From assembly GCF_000732195.1 (NCBI RefSeq), contig NZ_JNNU01000015.1:62001-126000 (forward strand): a DNA stretch of 64,000 nucleotides. Reading direction: 5' to 3'. Both the position numbers and the translations under genes were made by a program. This document shows positions 41,083 through 48,973 of this stretch, in pieces. The notes under the pieces are model-generated. The model was given only the letters and a program-made list of their open reading frames with translations. It was not told the origin of the DNA and did no database searches. The DNA is from Neorhizobium vignae (GTDB taxonomy: Bacteria; Pseudomonadota; Alphaproteobacteria; Rhizobiales; Rhizobiaceae). How positions within the stretch are numbered: the stretch's first letter is position 1; every line of letters starts with the position of its first letter.

Positions 41083-43116
41083 ATGACGACGATGGACACA
41101 ATCACCGAGGAAATCGCTCATTTCATCGGCCTTTTCCACACGAACGTCGAGGATGCGCGCCTGCGGGATAGTTATCAGGACTTCTCGCTCGACACGCCCG
41201 AACAATTCATCCCGACATCAGCGGTGTTCCGCTCCAATTTCGAGGCGCCTTACGAGTTGCTCGGGTTCGATCCGGGCGTGGTCTACAAGGCGCCTGCCAG
41301 TTTCACGCCGATCTGGCATCCCCATTTCGTGGGCCGATACGATCATCCGCCCATTCCAACGATGGAAATCAAGACGTATTACGGTCGGCACGAGATGCCG
41401 CAGCACGAGTACCCGTTCTACGCAAGCGGCAAGTCCTTCACATGGGAGATACAGCCTCCCGGATCGGTCGCGAATTTCATCGTTCAGGTCGCCTCGCTTT
41501 CCGACAACGACAGCTTCGCCGTCGGGGGACATGGCCTGACGTTCAATCCCACCCCGGTTGACAATGGCGAGCTGCTGCAGACGGCCAAGGATGTCCTTGC
41601 GGGCGCACCTATCGGCGATCTCGAAATGCCCAAGTCCTCGGACGACCTTATCGAGATCATCAATACGGTTGCCAGCCAGTTGGAGGCCCTTTCGGCCGAT
41701 TCCGGCGGACCCATGGAGGCTTTCCTCCACCAGTCCACCACGATCGACGGCATTTATGTCAACGGCGTGCTCGTCGATGAGGCACCGAAGCTGGAGGATC
41801 ATCATTCCTTCGGTGAAGACGAAGAGGAAGCAGATGATGCCGCCGACGCTGGGGATGAGGCCGATGCGGAAGACGATGCTCAGCCATCCAACGTCCATGT
41901 CTATGCGGACGGGTCGGTCGAGGTGGAAGCCTCGGTCGAGTTGGTCGGCGGCAACAATACCGTCGTCAATGATGCCGTTCTCAAGAATATCTGGACAGGC
42001 GCGACGGTAACCGCGGTCGTTGGCAATCACTTCGAGATCAACGTGGTCATCCAGGTGAACGTCATCCAGAATACGGACGCGATCACCTCGGCCATCAGCA
42101 GCTGGACGAACGACGGCGCGCCAGATGAAATATTCAACATTGCGACATTCCAGAGGGTCGATCCGCTGGAGGACGGCAACGCACCGGCAAATGCCGGCGG
42201 CGGCTATCCCGCTAGCTGGGCGGTCACGGAGATCCACGGAGATCTGCTTATCGCCAACTGGCTGGAACAATACATTTTCATGTCCGACAACGACATCGGC
42301 ATCCTGTCGTCTTCCGGCGCCACAACCAGGGTCATCGCCGGCGACAATATGAGCGTGAACCATACCTCGATCTACGAGCTCAGCCAGGCCTATGACCTGA
42401 TCCTGATCGGCGGTAGCCTGTACGATGCCAATATCATCCATCAGACGAACATATTGTTCGACAACGATGTCGTCGGTGCGGTAACGGGTTTCGGAACGAC
42501 CGGCGAGGGCACGATATCCAGTGGCGGAAATCTGCTCTGGAACCAGGCTCATATCTACAATATCGGCGGCGCCGACCGCTTCAGCACTCTGCCTTCGGCC
42601 TATCTGGATGCGGCCAACGATTTTGCCGCCGGCGGAAGAGATATTTCCCAGGGCATTTTGACCGACCCGGCGTTTGCGGGAACGGCTGGGCTGCGCGTTC
42701 TTTATATCAGCGGTGACCTGCTGAATATCCAGTATATCAGCCAGACCAACATCGTCGGCGACAGCGACCAGATCGCCCTGGCGCTGAATGCCCTCAATCC
42801 CCACGCGGACGCGACCTGGTCGATCTCGACGGGGGGAAATGCGCTCATCAACAATGCGGCGATCGCCGACCTGGATTCTCTCGGCATTACCTATGTGGGA
42901 GGCGAGCAATATTCCCAGGAAACGCTTTTCCAATCGGGATTGATTTCGAGCAGCCCGGAATGGGCCGCGCATGATCCCGACGCACTGGTCAACGAAGCGG
43001 TGGCATTTCTCGACGATTCCATGTTGGAAGCCGATCCGACCGAACTCGGCTTCGGTGTGCCTGTAGATCCCGACGGCCAGTATCAGAACGACGGACTACA
43101 GCATGTGCTCGGATAA
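41083..43116 (+). CDS. Asn/Gly beta-repeat protein, candidate type I secretion cargo
   Basis: 677 residues without a Sec signal. The N-terminal 220 residues are unique. An acidic linker (about 240-267: GEDEEEADDAADAGDEADAE) follows. From about 270 to 630, strand-rich repeats alternate: VELVGGNNTVVNDAVLKN, VVIQVNVIQNTDAI, IGGSLYDANIIHQTNILFDN, SGGNLLWNQAHIYNIGG, ISGDLLNIQYISQTNIVGDS and STGGNALINNAAIADLDSLG. The shared core is [IV]-x-[GG/GD]-x-N plus Q-T-N-I-x-x-D. This suggests a beta-helix or beta-roll different from RTX. Such proteins are often labelled type I secretion proteins in alphaproteobacteria. Its stop is 11 bp before the exporter ATG, so export by the neighbouring system is likely. 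Confidence 0.75.
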   Translation: MTTMDTITEEIAHFIGLFHTNVEDARLRDSYQDFSLDTPEQFIPTSAVFRSNFEAPYELLGFDPGVVYKAPASFTPIWHPHFVGRYDHPPIPTMEIKTYYGRHEMPQHEYPFYASGKSFTWEIQPPGSVANFIVQVASLSDNDSFAVGGHGLTFNPTPVDNGELLQTAKDVLAGAPIGDLEMPKSSDDLIEIINTVASQLEALSADSGGPMEAFLHQSTTIDGIYVNGVLVDEAPKLEDHHSFGEDEEEADDAADAGDEADAEDDAQPSNVHVYADGSVEVEASVELVGGNNTVVNDAVLKNIWTGATVTAVVGNHFEINVVIQVNVIQNTDAITSAISSWTNDGAPDEIFNIATFQRVDPLEDGNAPANAGGGYPASWAVTEIHGDLLIANWLEQYIFMSDNDIGILSSSGATTRVIAGDNMSVNHTSIYELSQAYDLILIGGSLYDANIIHQTNILFDNDVVGAVTGFGTTGEGTISSGGNLLWNQAHIYNIGGADRFSTLPSAYLDAANDFAAGGRDISQGILTDPAFAGTAGLRVLYISGDLLNIQYISQTNIVGDSDQIALALNALNPHADATWSISTGGNALINNAAIADLDSLGITYVGGEQYSQETLFQSGLISSSPEWAAHDPDALVNEAVAFLDDSMLEADPTELGFGVPVDPDGQYQNDGLQHVLG

Positions 43117-43127
43117 TGGGGGGAAAC

Positions 43128-45275
43128 ATGTCGGACGTCCAAAAGAGGGCCGATCTGGAACAGGCCCGCAATCACGATGAAGGTCAGCAACTTGCCGGTG
43201 AGGATGTCTATGAAAAATTGGAGCGCGTTGTGGACGAATGCCTGAAACTGTCATCCGGTGGCGCAGCCCCTTCAGCAACGATATCCAGACTGGAACCCAG
43301 AAACGCGTCGCAGAACCCATCCCGGCCGAATGAAAGCTCCGACGGAGCCGATATTCTGTCCATGCCTGCCAGTGACAGGATCATCGAAATCGAGCCGAAG
43401 CCCACGGTGCGCGAAGCGACGGAGGCAAAGGCGCCGGAAGGCATGATCACGATCGATGCCGACACCGGACCCTTGCGGACCGAAGCAAAGACCTTCGGAA
43501 AATCGCCGTCGACCGGCGGCGGCCGCGGCGGCGACGGAACGTTTCACAAGCGTCTCGCCCCCGTCGACTTCTCGGCCAGCCTGCGGGCAGGCGTCAACGC
43601 CGTGCGGCGGAACCTGGCGGTCGTCATGCTGTTCACCATCGCCAGCAATATCCTGGTGCTGGCGATCCCGATCTACCTGTTCCAGATTTCGGACCGGGTG
43701 CTGACCAGCCGCTCTCTCGACACCTTGGTGATGTTGACGATCGTGATCGTCGGTGCCGTCATCCTGCAGGCTGCCTTCGATGCGCTTCGGCGGTTCATCC
43801 TGATGCGCACCGCGGTGGAAATCGCAGCCCAGCTCGGGGCCCCGATCCTGAGCGCGGCCGCCCGCGCCTCGCTTCAAAGCAATGGCCGTGAATACCAGGT
43901 GCTCGGCGATCTTCAGCAGGTTCGTTCGTTCCTGGTCTCCAGGACCCTGCTCTCGTTCCTCGACGCGCCGATCGCCCCTCTGTTCGTGGTGGCGGTCTTC
44001 CTCATCCATCCGCATCTCGGCCTGATCGTGGTCCTGACCGCCCTCCTGCTGCTTGTTTTCACCCAGATCAACCAGCGCATGACGGCCGAGCCGTTTGCCG
44101 AAGCCAATACGGCGCAGATAAAGGCCAATCTTCATCTGGAATCGATGTCGCGTAATTCGCAGATCATCAATGCGCTCGCCATGATCCCCGAGACGGTACA
44201 GATCTGGGGCAAGGATACCGCCTCCTCGCTGAAGTCGCAGGTCATTGCCCAGGACCGGAATATCACCATTGCGGCCATATCGAAGGCCTGCCGTCTTCTG
44301 ACGCAGATCGCGATGCTCGGCTGGGGCGCCTACCTGTCGATCGAAGGGCAGATCACCGGAGGCATGGTGATTGCGGCCTCCATCATTGCGGGTCGCGCGC
44401 TGGCGCCGATCGAAGGGGCCATCGAAGGGTGGAGCCAATACAGCCAATCCCGTGCGGCCTACGCTCGAATAACGGCGCTGCTGAAATCCTCGCCCTTGAA
44501 TTTCGACCGCCTGAACCTGCCGAAGCCCGAGGGGCGCCTGGACGTTGAACGCCTCCTCTATGTGCCGCAGGGAACCAAGCGCGTCGTGCTCAACGGCGTT
44601 TCGTTTGCCCTGCAGCCCGGAGACTCGCTGGCAATCATCGGCAATTCAGGCGCCGGCAAGACCACCCTTGGAAAAATGCTCGTCGGCTCGATCCTGCCCA
44701 CGTCGGGCAGTGTCCGCCTGGATCTGATGGACCTGAGAAACTGGGACCAGCGGCAGTTCGGCGAAAACATCGGCTACCTGCCGCAGGACGTGCAGCTCTT
44801 CCCGGGCACGATCAAGGCCAATATCGCCCGCATGCGGCAGGATGCCGACGACGAGCAGATTTACCGCGCCGCGATGCTGGCCGATGTTCATGAGATGATC
44901 GCCAGCCTGCCCCACGGATACGAAACCGTGGTTGCGGCGGACGGCTCTCCCCTTTCGGGCGGCCAGAAGCAGCGCATCGCGCTGGCCCGGGCATTCTTCG
45001 GCGATCCGAGGATGGTGGTGTTGGACGAGCCGAATTCCAATCTCGACAATGCGGGTGATGCGGCGCTGCTTCATGCACTTCAGCATGCCAAGGAACACAA
45101 GATAACCGTCGCGACGATCACGCAACGTCCGGCTCTCCTCAGCAATGTCGACAAGGTTCTTCTGCTGGTGAATGGCACCGTTGCGCTGTTCGGAATGCGG
45201 GCGGATGTGCTGAAGGCCATCGAGGCCCGCGGCATCGATATCAATACCGGTTCATTCGGCCATCTGTTGCAATAG
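43128..45275 (+). CDS. Type I secretion ABC transporter (PrtD/HlyB-like permease/ATPase)
   Basis: 715 residues. An unusual N-terminal extension of about 150 mostly polar residues precedes the membrane domain. The six-helix transmembrane domain (about 160-440) starts AVRRNLAVVMLFTIASNILVL. The ATPase domain has Walker A GNSGAGKTTLGKM near 504, signature LSGGQKQRIALARAFFGDP near 609, and Walker B MVVLDEPNSNLDNAG. The class is PrtD-like type I exporters without a C39 peptidase. The ATG at 43128 has GGGGGGAAAC directly upstream; an ATG four codons earlier is less likely. It probably exports the two preceding cargo proteins with the HlyD adaptor and a TolC not encoded here. Confidence 0.92.
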   Translation: MSDVQKRADLEQARNHDEGQQLAGEDVYEKLERVVDECLKLSSGGAAPSATISRLEPRNASQNPSRPNESSDGADILSMPASDRIIEIEPKPTVREATEAKAPEGMITIDADTGPLRTEAKTFGKSPSTGGGRGGDGTFHKRLAPVDFSASLRAGVNAVRRNLAVVMLFTIASNILVLAIPIYLFQISDRVLTSRSLDTLVMLTIVIVGAVILQAAFDALRRFILMRTAVEIAAQLGAPILSAAARASLQSNGREYQVLGDLQQVRSFLVSRTLLSFLDAPIAPLFVVAVFLIHPHLGLIVVLTALLLLVFTQINQRMTAEPFAEANTAQIKANLHLESMSRNSQIINALAMIPETVQIWGKDTASSLKSQVIAQDRNITIAAISKACRLLTQIAMLGWGAYLSIEGQITGGMVIAASIIAGRALAPIEGAIEGWSQYSQSRAAYARITALLKSSPLNFDRLNLPKPEGRLDVERLLYVPQGTKRVVLNGVSFALQPGDSLAIIGNSGAGKTTLGKMLVGSILPTSGSVRLDLMDLRNWDQRQFGENIGYLPQDVQLFPGTIKANIARMRQDADDEQIYRAAMLADVHEMIASLPHGYETVVAADGSPLSGGQKQRIALARAFFGDPRMVVLDEPNSNLDNAGDAALLHALQHAKEHKITVATITQRPALLSNVDKVLLLVNGTVALFGMRADVLKAIEARGIDINTGSFGHLLQ

Positions 45276-45284
45276 GGGTTGGGC

Positions 45285-46625
45285 ATGTCTGCTGTTGCCA
45301 AGGTACACGATCTCGAATGGTACTCGGAGGTCCCCCGGTCGGTCTGGAAACAGACGGTGACTGGTCTGGCGCTGACGGCCATAGCCTTCGGCGGTTTTGG
45401 CACCTGGGCTGCGACGGCCCCGCTTGCGGCGGCCGTCATCGCCCAGGGCAGTTTCGTCGCAACCGGGCGCAACAAGATCGTGCAGCATTTCGAGGGCGGC
45501 ATCATCAGGGAGCTGCTGGTCAGCGAGGGCGACCAGGTTGTCGAGAACCAGCCGTTGGTCAGGCTCGACGAGACCGCATCGCAGGCCAAGAAACGGGAAT
45601 TCTTCCTCAGACGCGTCAGGCTGGAAGCGACGGCCGCCCGGCTTACCGCCCAGTCCGAGGGCGCCGACTCCATGACGATTTCGTCATACCTGAACGATTT
45701 TAGGGATGACCCGGATGTTTCCGCGATCATCCTCACCCAACAGCTCAACTTCAAGGCCCAGCGCATGAAGCTGGCGACCGAGCTTTCTCTGCTGAAGCAG
45801 AACATGAAAGCGCTGGAGTTCCGCAGCGAAGGTTACACCCGGCACCGCGAGGCCATGTCGCGGCAACTCGCCCTGCTCAAGGACGAATACGATACCAAGC
45901 GGGTTCTGTTGACCAAGGGATTGCTGCGAGCAACCGAGGTCAGGGCGCTTCAACGGGCGATCGCCGATGCCGAAGGGCAGATCGGCCGGCTGGAGTCGGA
46001 GATATCGGAAACCGGTGCCCAGCTCCTGAAGGGACAGCAGGAGATCACGCGCGCTGAGGAGACATATCGGGAGGAAGCGCTCGACCGCCTGCAGTCGATC
46101 CAGGGCGAGCGTGATGCTTCGCGTGAACAATCACGGGAAGCCGACGACGTTCTGCGCCGCGCGACGATCCTTGCTCCGGTGTCAGGTACTGTCGTGCGGA
46201 CATACTACCATACGACGGGTGGCGTTATCGAAAGCGGCAAGGGGATCATGGAGATCCTGCCTGCCGGTGTGCCGTTGATCATCGAGGCAAAGGTGCCTCG
46301 CAACGAAATCGACAGCGTCAAAGTCGGCCAGAAAGCCACGGTCCGCCTTATCGCATTGAACCAGCGCACCACCCCGGTCCTGCAGGGCGAGGTGTTCTAT
46401 GTCTCCGCGGACGCAATGGAGGATAGCAAGGCAGGGCTCTCAAACCACGACGTCTATGTCGCGCGCATCAATATCTCGTCCGACGAGATCGCCCGCATCA
46501 AGGGGTTTACTCCGCAACCCGGGATGCCGGCGGAAATCATGATCCAGACTGCGGTCAGAACGTTCTTCAGCTATCTGGCCAAGCCGGTTGTGGACAGCAT
46601 GTCGAGGGCGTTCACCGAGCGCTGA
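45285..46625 (+). CDS. HlyD family periplasmic adaptor of type I secretion
   Basis: 446-residue membrane-fusion protein. One membrane helix lies near 25-45 (LALTAIAFGGFGTWAATAPL). A lipoyl-like half follows (GSFVATGRNKIVQHFEGGII), then a long coiled coil (about 95-290: KKREFFLRRVRLEATAARLT, with ALQRAIADAEGQIGRLESEI). The second lipoyl/beta-barrel part is TILAPVSGTVVRTYYHTTGG. The C-terminus has GFTPQPGMPAEIMIQTAVRTFFSYLAKP, the classical HlyD ending. The ATG at 45285 is used; the upstream in-frame TTG is unlikely. It forms the T1SS with the preceding ABC protein. Confidence 0.92.
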   Translation: MSAVAKVHDLEWYSEVPRSVWKQTVTGLALTAIAFGGFGTWAATAPLAAAVIAQGSFVATGRNKIVQHFEGGIIRELLVSEGDQVVENQPLVRLDETASQAKKREFFLRRVRLEATAARLTAQSEGADSMTISSYLNDFRDDPDVSAIILTQQLNFKAQRMKLATELSLLKQNMKALEFRSEGYTRHREAMSRQLALLKDEYDTKRVLLTKGLLRATEVRALQRAIADAEGQIGRLESEISETGAQLLKGQQEITRAEETYREEALDRLQSIQGERDASREQSREADDVLRRATILAPVSGTVVRTYYHTTGGVIESGKGIMEILPAGVPLIIEAKVPRNEIDSVKVGQKATVRLIALNQRTTPVLQGEVFYVSADAMEDSKAGLSNHDVYVARINISSDEIARIKGFTPQPGMPAEIMIQTAVRTFFSYLAKPVVDSMSRAFTER

Positions 46626-46769
46626 TAAGCCCCACCTGTCGGGCCTACGCCAGGGGGCTACCTCTTAAGGCGTAGGTTCGCTGCCATCTTCAACGCGTCC
46701 TGTAAAGCCATTCGCCTTTACGGGCCTTCCAACCGGCGCTCCGGAGATGGGCTTTCCTCGCTTGTTCCC

Positions 46770-46803
46770 TAAAAGAAACCCTCGCTGATGAAACAGCGAG
46801 GGT
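46770..46803 (-). terminator. Orphan minus-strand Rho-independent terminator
   Basis: ACCCTCGCTG (46778-46787), loop ATGAAA, CAGCGAGGGT (46794-46803) is a perfect 10-bp stem. On the minus strand it is followed by TTCTTTT (complement of 46771-46777). No annotated gene reads into it, so a short transcript starting between about 46800 and 47050 on the minus strand is possible. Confidence 0.6.
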
Positions 46804-47237
46804 GTCCGCAACACGGGAAATACTCGAGGCTGACAGGACGCCTCGGACAACATAACACCACGAGCGTTGAAAAATGTCAGGTTCACCAAAAGGAGAAGGC
46901 CCGACCGTTTTTCCCGTTCGAGCCTTCAGCAGTCTGTTTGGCAAAAGTATTATTCCTTTATCTGCAAAAGACATCAACTCAATCAAAAGGATTAGGTTCT
47001 CTCATTCGTTGTGGATAGGATAAAATTTAATAATCACAGGTTGTTTTGTGTTTTTACATGCCAAGATTCGGGTGAAGTACACGAAACCCGACGGCAATTC
47101 GTTCGGCATTTGGTTGGCTAAATTAGGTGCGTGAAAATTACACTTGGGGTGTGGCCTGATTGCAATATCGCCGATCTATGATTGTGTTATTTTATAGTGC
47201 GGACTTGAGCAGAACGCCTCGGGTTTCGGCGTTGTAG

Positions 47238-47270
47238 ACTGGCCGGTTGCCACCTAGGCAGCCGGTCAGT
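47238..47270 (+). terminator. Terminator-like hairpin
   Basis: A 14-bp stem with two wobble pairs (47238-47251 with 47257-47270, core CCGG) is followed by TGTTTAAT. It borders the decayed transposase fragment and may be the remnant of an element boundary or a genuine terminator. Confidence 0.45.
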
Positions 47271-47280
47271 TGTTTAATCA

Positions 47281-47496
47281 ATACTTCATGGCGATGCCTT
47301 CGGTTCTGTGCCATGAAAGCGTGATATTCCGCCCCGTGAACCACAAGGCTGACCGCGTCGACAAAGATCTGACGATTGTGTCTGTTGATCTTCTTCCAGG
47401 CTCGTAGTTTTGGACACCACTGTTCTTGGCCGCTTTCACGCTTTGGCTAGAGATGCCATCTGCCATCGGGCTGGCTTCTTCACCCTCCAGCTCGCG
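47281..47496 (-). pseudogene. Degenerate IS5-family transposase fragment
   Basis: One minus-strand frame reads ELEGEEASPMADGISSQSVK, followed by AAKNSGVQNYEPGR. This matches the 'REASP..A.IDSQSVKTTE..G..GYDAGK' segment of IS5-type DDE transposases. A neighbouring frame then continues with NRHNRQIFVDAVSLVVHGAE, matching the 'GRKRHI.VDTLGL...V..A' segment, so a frameshift has occurred near 47400. The flanks are truncated and no inverted terminal repeats are visible. It is a relic of past insertion and is not functional. Confidence 0.6.
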
Positions 47497-47696
47497 GACC
47501 TCCCAATCGGGCGGGAAAGTCCTCAGGCTCTGTGATCACGCCATTCCCGGACGGACAGATGTTTAGCCTTATGGCCGAATTGACGCAGCCACAGCCGCCA
47601 AGAGGCGCTGGCCCAGTCACCTAATTGGGAGTGGGTGCTTATCTACCGGCCTCCGGAAGTTGCTGTTAGGTTCTTTCGCAGGCAAAGGGGCGCGGG

Positions 47697-48782
47697 ATGG
47701 ACAGGCGGGGCGGGCGTTTTACGGTGGTCGACGCATTGCGCGGCGTGGCAGCGATGGGAGTTGTCATTTATCATGCCGTTTCGGCCGGCCACCTGAAACG
47801 CCTCCTGGAAATTCTCCCTTCCTGGGTTGAGACGGCGTTGTTGAACGGCGGGCTGGGCGTTGCGGTCTTCTTCGTACTCAGCGGTTTCGTCATCGCCCAT
47901 TCACTTTACAACAAGCCGATGTCCCTTCCGGAATTCGGGCGTTTCACCCTGAGGCGATCGCTGCGACTGGATCCGGCCTACTGGGTTTCCATCGCGGTGA
48001 CCATCGCCTTTGCTGCCCTGTCGTCATATCTGGTTTCCGGAAAGCAGATGCCCGACCTTACCGCTCCCCAGATCGTTTCTCACCTCTTCTATCTACAGGA
48101 CCTGCTGGAGTTTCCCGCAATCAGTGCTGTCTATTGGACGCTCTGTCTCGAAATCCAGTTCTACCTCGTCTACGCGCTGCTCATGAGCATTCGCGGCTCC
48201 AGAACGGTTCTGGTCGTCGCAGCATGCGTCATCAGCCTTTTCTGGCCGCTTGGCTTCGGCCCGGACGTGTGGCCGGGTCTCTTCCTGCCGCTTTGGTATG
48301 GCTTTCTTCTCGGTGCGGCGGCCTATTGGGCATGGCGGGAGCCGAAACTGGTGCCGCTTTTCGGAGCCTATGCCGGGATAATCTTTCTAGCGGGCATGTA
48401 TTCGGGAAATGCCTTTGGCGTGGTCTGCTCTGCCGCCGCATTCGTTCTTTTCGGCTCGGCTGTGTCCGGGCGGATCAGTTCCGGGCTGAATTGGCGATGG
48501 CTGCAGTTCCTGGGGCTGATCTCCTACTCGCTCTACCTGACCCATAACCTGGTTATCGGCGCGGTGTTTCGGGTAGCCGTGATGGTCGGAGCCGCCTCGC
48601 CGTTGGGGGTGTTCATTTGGTGGGTTGTGTCGCTGCTCTGCTGCGTTGCCTTTGCCGCTACATTCTGGTGGCTGATAGAGCGGCCCAGCATGGAGTTGTC
48701 GAAGCGGCTCGGCCAGCGCAAGGACCCGGATTTGCCTCCGCAGAACGTCGCTCCTGTCGCCGTTCGGCACCTGGCGCAATGA
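47697..48782 (+). CDS. Acyltransferase family 3 membrane protein
   Basis: 361-residue polytopic membrane protein with about ten helices. The signature RFTVVDALRGVAAMGVVIYHA (residues 7-27, with the catalytic-type His) and GGLGVAVFFVLSGFVIAHSL, then RRSLRLDPAYWV, identify Acyltransferase_3 (NodX/ExoZ/OafA-like). These enzymes O-acetylate or acylate sugars of cell-surface polysaccharides at the inner membrane. It stands at the left border of the polysaccharide locus and probably modifies its product. The exact acyl group and sugar are unknown. Confidence 0.88.
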   Translation: MDRRGGRFTVVDALRGVAAMGVVIYHAVSAGHLKRLLEILPSWVETALLNGGLGVAVFFVLSGFVIAHSLYNKPMSLPEFGRFTLRRSLRLDPAYWVSIAVTIAFAALSSYLVSGKQMPDLTAPQIVSHLFYLQDLLEFPAISAVYWTLCLEIQFYLVYALLMSIRGSRTVLVVAACVISLFWPLGFGPDVWPGLFLPLWYGFLLGAAAYWAWREPKLVPLFGAYAGIIFLAGMYSGNAFGVVCSAAAFVLFGSAVSGRISSGLNWRWLQFLGLISYSLYLTHNLVIGAVFRVAVMVGAASPLGVFIWWVVSLLCCVAFAATFWWLIERPSMELSKRLGQRKDPDLPPQNVAPVAVRHLAQ

Positions 48783-48973
48783 TGCCCTGCGTTGATCCAC
48801 GTCGGAAGCGTCCTGGCCGGCCCGGCGATGATGGACAGGTAAGTGCAATCAGGGAAACAATTCGCGTGGCTCGGCGGATGCCGAAAATTGGCGAAGGACG
48901 TCGATAAACATCATCAGCCGAGGCGTGGATCGCCCGGATAACAAAGCATCACGGGACGACCGGCAGGAGACTG

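Larger units (their letters stand above)
46626..47696. other. Gene-poor region with terminators and mobile-element remains
   Basis: A 1,071-bp stretch between the secretion locus and the polysaccharide locus, AT-richer than its surroundings from about 46960 to 47280. It holds an inverted repeat after hlyD (CCTACGCC 46644-46651 with GGCGTAGG 46669-46676), a minus-strand terminator at 46770-46803, a plus-strand hairpin at 47238-47270 and a decayed IS5-type transposase. No intact protein gene is supported; a 98-codon minus-strand frame (46690-46986) has no recognisable features. Confidence 0.6.

Noticed and set aside
46690..46986. 98-codon minus-strand frame containing KARKGEWLYRTR
   Set aside because: It runs straight through a strong terminator hairpin and shows no family features.
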